Shown here: positions 44,301-45,000 of the stretch, piece by piece
How positions within the stretch are numbered: the first letter of the stretch is position 1
How the letters are laid out: the number at the start of each line of letters is the position of its first letter
Origin: Candidatus Limnocylindrales bacterium
Lineage (GTDB): Bacteria > Desulfobacterota > Binatia > UBA1149 > CAITLU01
NCBI GenBank assembly: GCA_035571835.1
Contig: DATNBU010000013.1
Coordinates: forward strand, 1 to 45,000
Direction: 5' to 3'
DNA: 45,000 nucleotides
The notes under the pieces: model-generated
The model's input: only the letters and a program-made list of their open reading frames with translations
Databases searched by the model: none
Told to the model about the DNA's origin: nothing
Program-made: the position numbers and the translations under genes

Positions 44301-44921
44301 CGCGCGAAGATCCGCCGGCTCGGGACGGTCAATCTCGGAGCGGTGGCCGAGCTGGAAGAGATCGAAACGCGCCTGGCGGAGCTTTGCGGACAGCGCGACG
44401 ATCTCGAGAAGTCGATCGAGGATCTGCGCGCGACCATCGCGCGGCTGAACAAGCTGTCGCGGACGCGATTCCACGAAACCTTCGACGAGGTAAACCGCAT
44501 CTTCCAGCTGACGTTCCCCAAGCTGTTCCACGGCGGAAAGGCGTCGCTATCGCTGACGGACCCGGAGAACCTTCTGGAGACAGGCGTCGAAATCTTCGTC
44601 CAGCCGCCGGGAAAGCGCCTCGGAAATCTCGACCTCCTGTCGGGCGGAGAGAAGGCAATGACTGCCATCGGCCTGATTTTCGCGCTGTTTCTGCACAAGC
44701 CGAGCCCGTTCTGTGTGCTCGACGAGGTCGATGCTCCGCTCGACGAAGCCAACATCGGACGCTTCGCGCGGATCGTGGCAGAGATGTGCGACCGCTCGCA
44801 GTTCCTGCTCATCACGCACAACAAGCGCACGATGGAGATCTGCGACACCCTGTACGGCGTTACGATGCCGGAGCCGGGAATTTCCAAGATGGTCTCGGTC
44901 GACCTGTCCCAGGCAGCATAG
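41340..44921 (+). CDS. smc: Chromosome segregation protein SMC
   Basis: A 1193-residue condensin ATPase that forms a dimer and, with ScpAB, loops and segregates chromosomal DNA. Walker A is GPNGCGKS (31-38), the ABC signature LSGGEKAM starts at 1100, and Walker B with VLDEVDAPLD is at 1126-1135, so both halves of the ATPase head are intact. Long coiled coils fill about 170-500 and 670-1030, with the hinge at about 510-660 (FSGYNDGVRAFM, GEALQYIVVPSTESG, VTGGSENP). Starts at GTG behind a purine-rich GAGGAGGAGAGGAAGG site. scpA and scpB are not in the window. Confidence 0.97.
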   Translation: MRIKRLELTGFKSSKDRTVLEFPEGITGIVGPNGCGKSNIVDALRWVLGEQSARHLRGRSMEDVIFAGNQHHGPLGMAEVSIVLDNDKGLEAPSAELGEDDNEVVRALRKVPELQVTRRLYRSGESEYLINDRPCRLRDITELFLGTGVGTKAYSIVEQGRVGQIVGAKPDELRLFIEEAAGTTLYRSRKIAAERKIERTRDNLLRVSDIVRELERQANSLRRQARGAVQYQELRAQEDQLDRVWTMVRVGAVDAQLHDAMEAAAEQSGREHALRLEIARGHQEREVLRERGRTIEATRESAQQAVFAARTRVTETEQERRHLMQRRGELESLLGESGTDLAKLDERIAGLSGEAAEAERRRDELSTRYDEAMQVCARVTARVRECDERYFSWSAEADAMRTRLIEALGATAALRNERAAVARQIETAEAREARLRSEDEALATVKQRLHEELAAAEQKLAEMGQALDAAEGGKHELAAQLSAAQTRRGIAQTESERWRDECALLRSRLESLEELHRGFSGYNDGVRAFMSNGGRERAGARAVLADVIEIETGFERAAAAVLGEALQYIVVPSTESGIEGAKYLREQSAGRATFLPMTSVLAHDAVSADAERLSAHVRVREGFEAVVAPLLAGCVVVADLDDARRRYEGGDGGHTFVTVEGELVGRSGIVTGGSENPVDEGLLLRSSELRRIREALDGAMLSSRTAQDELRAAADAAAGLDSRLADLDRELHLLTVERVRWSGEKRLHEQNGARTEDRLRAVRLELDSVHRERLAVLARQRESEAILQTTEEQAARLESERAQLEIEGKALETARRQALTDLEQARVAEAEARQRIEALASQLSGIAIARDEAAGRREALLARVERSRLEIASVGARLTDPVLDLERLKSRCTEAESALEAVDVEADAARASLQGIDKDLDGLAARLDAARAEFGRCELRRKQCELERETLIAGIAERLGIGAEELLATEVPADSDAASLAGDLEAVRAKIRRLGTVNLGAVAELEEIETRLAELCGQRDDLEKSIEDLRATIARLNKLSRTRFHETFDEVNRIFQLTFPKLFHGGKASLSLTDPENLLETGVEIFVQPPGKRLGNLDLLSGGEKAMTAIGLIFALFLHKPSPFCVLDEVDAPLDEANIGRFARIVAEMCDRSQFLLITHNKRTMEICDTLYGVTMPEPGISKMVSVDLSQAA

Positions 44922-45000
44922 GCGGGAGCTACGCTGCAGCGACCGTTTGACTCCGCTGCTGCATGCCACTTAAACTCCCGACTCCAAGTTGCGTCTGACA

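Noticed and set aside
44922-45000. Start of another gene or terminator after smc
   Set aside because: Only 79 bases remain; GCTGCAGC and GGGAG/CTCCC matches are too short to call, and no start codon with ribosome site is evident.

Overview
This is a high-GC stretch of Gram-negative bacterial chromosome with housekeeping content. It holds LpxD, LptE and MurJ (outer membrane and envelope assembly). It also carries secreted proteins with poly-Thr linkers, one with a Cys-rich CGDG...GEDCD module and a DUF1566/Lcl-type domain. That style and the gene order yceD-rpmF-acpP-rpiB-glyA-nrdR-rib-nusB point to a deltaproteobacteria-like lineage (Desulfobacterota, Myxococcota or the Binatota/'Binatia' group). 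The exact phylum is inference. I see no rRNA, tRNA, CRISPR array, insertion sequence or phage module.

Layout. 1-7.3 kb: the end of a sulfatase-like gene, then a tightly packed glycan operon. It encodes a GT-C membrane glycosyltransferase, a UDP-HexNAc 6-dehydrogenase, GT4 and GT2 transferases, a DPM1-like polyprenyl-phosphate sugar synthase and a WbpP/TviC-like epimerase that apparently starts at CTG. 7.5-10.6 kb: a secreted poly-Thr/DUF1566 protein, then hisG and lpxD in divergent orientation. 10.7-20.7 kb: a long plus-strand housekeeping run, yceD-rpmF-acpP-rpiB-glyA-nrdR-ribD-ribBA-ribH-nusB-leuS-lptE. 20.7-24.3 kb: rpsT, murJ, mazG and a secreted TPR-like protein. 24.7-31.4 kb: an uncharacterised conserved protein, purU, a GcvR-like double-ACT protein, a GT2 protein, purN, purM, a methyltransferase, comF and an alpha/beta hydrolase. 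31.4-41.1 kb: an SDR, a second envelope/glycan block and rng, then an HNH nuclease. The second block has a lipoprotein, a GtrB-like GT2, a degenerate phosphatase-superfamily protein, a GT-C/TPR fusion and a membrane-anchored beta-rich protein. 41.3-44.9 kb: complete smc.

The most unusual part is the riboflavin segment. The DHBP-synthase half of RibBA keeps the fold-level sequence but has lost the catalytic and metal-binding residues (Arg, Glu, Asp of the ENEGD motif, His of GHTE, Glu of CEL), while the GTP cyclohydrolase II half is intact. RibD carries His where the family has the first zinc Cys of PCxxHxxxTPPC. No ribE lies in the operon. The acpP locus likewise lacks plsX-fabHDG and fabF. 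A second point of interest is a pair of strong inverted repeats packed between the 24.7 kb gene and purU; the second ends four bases before the purU start codon.

The two glycan blocks each pair a polyprenyl-phosphate sugar synthase with a GT-C type integral membrane protein. This suggests lipid-linked sugars made at the inner face of the membrane and used at the outer face.
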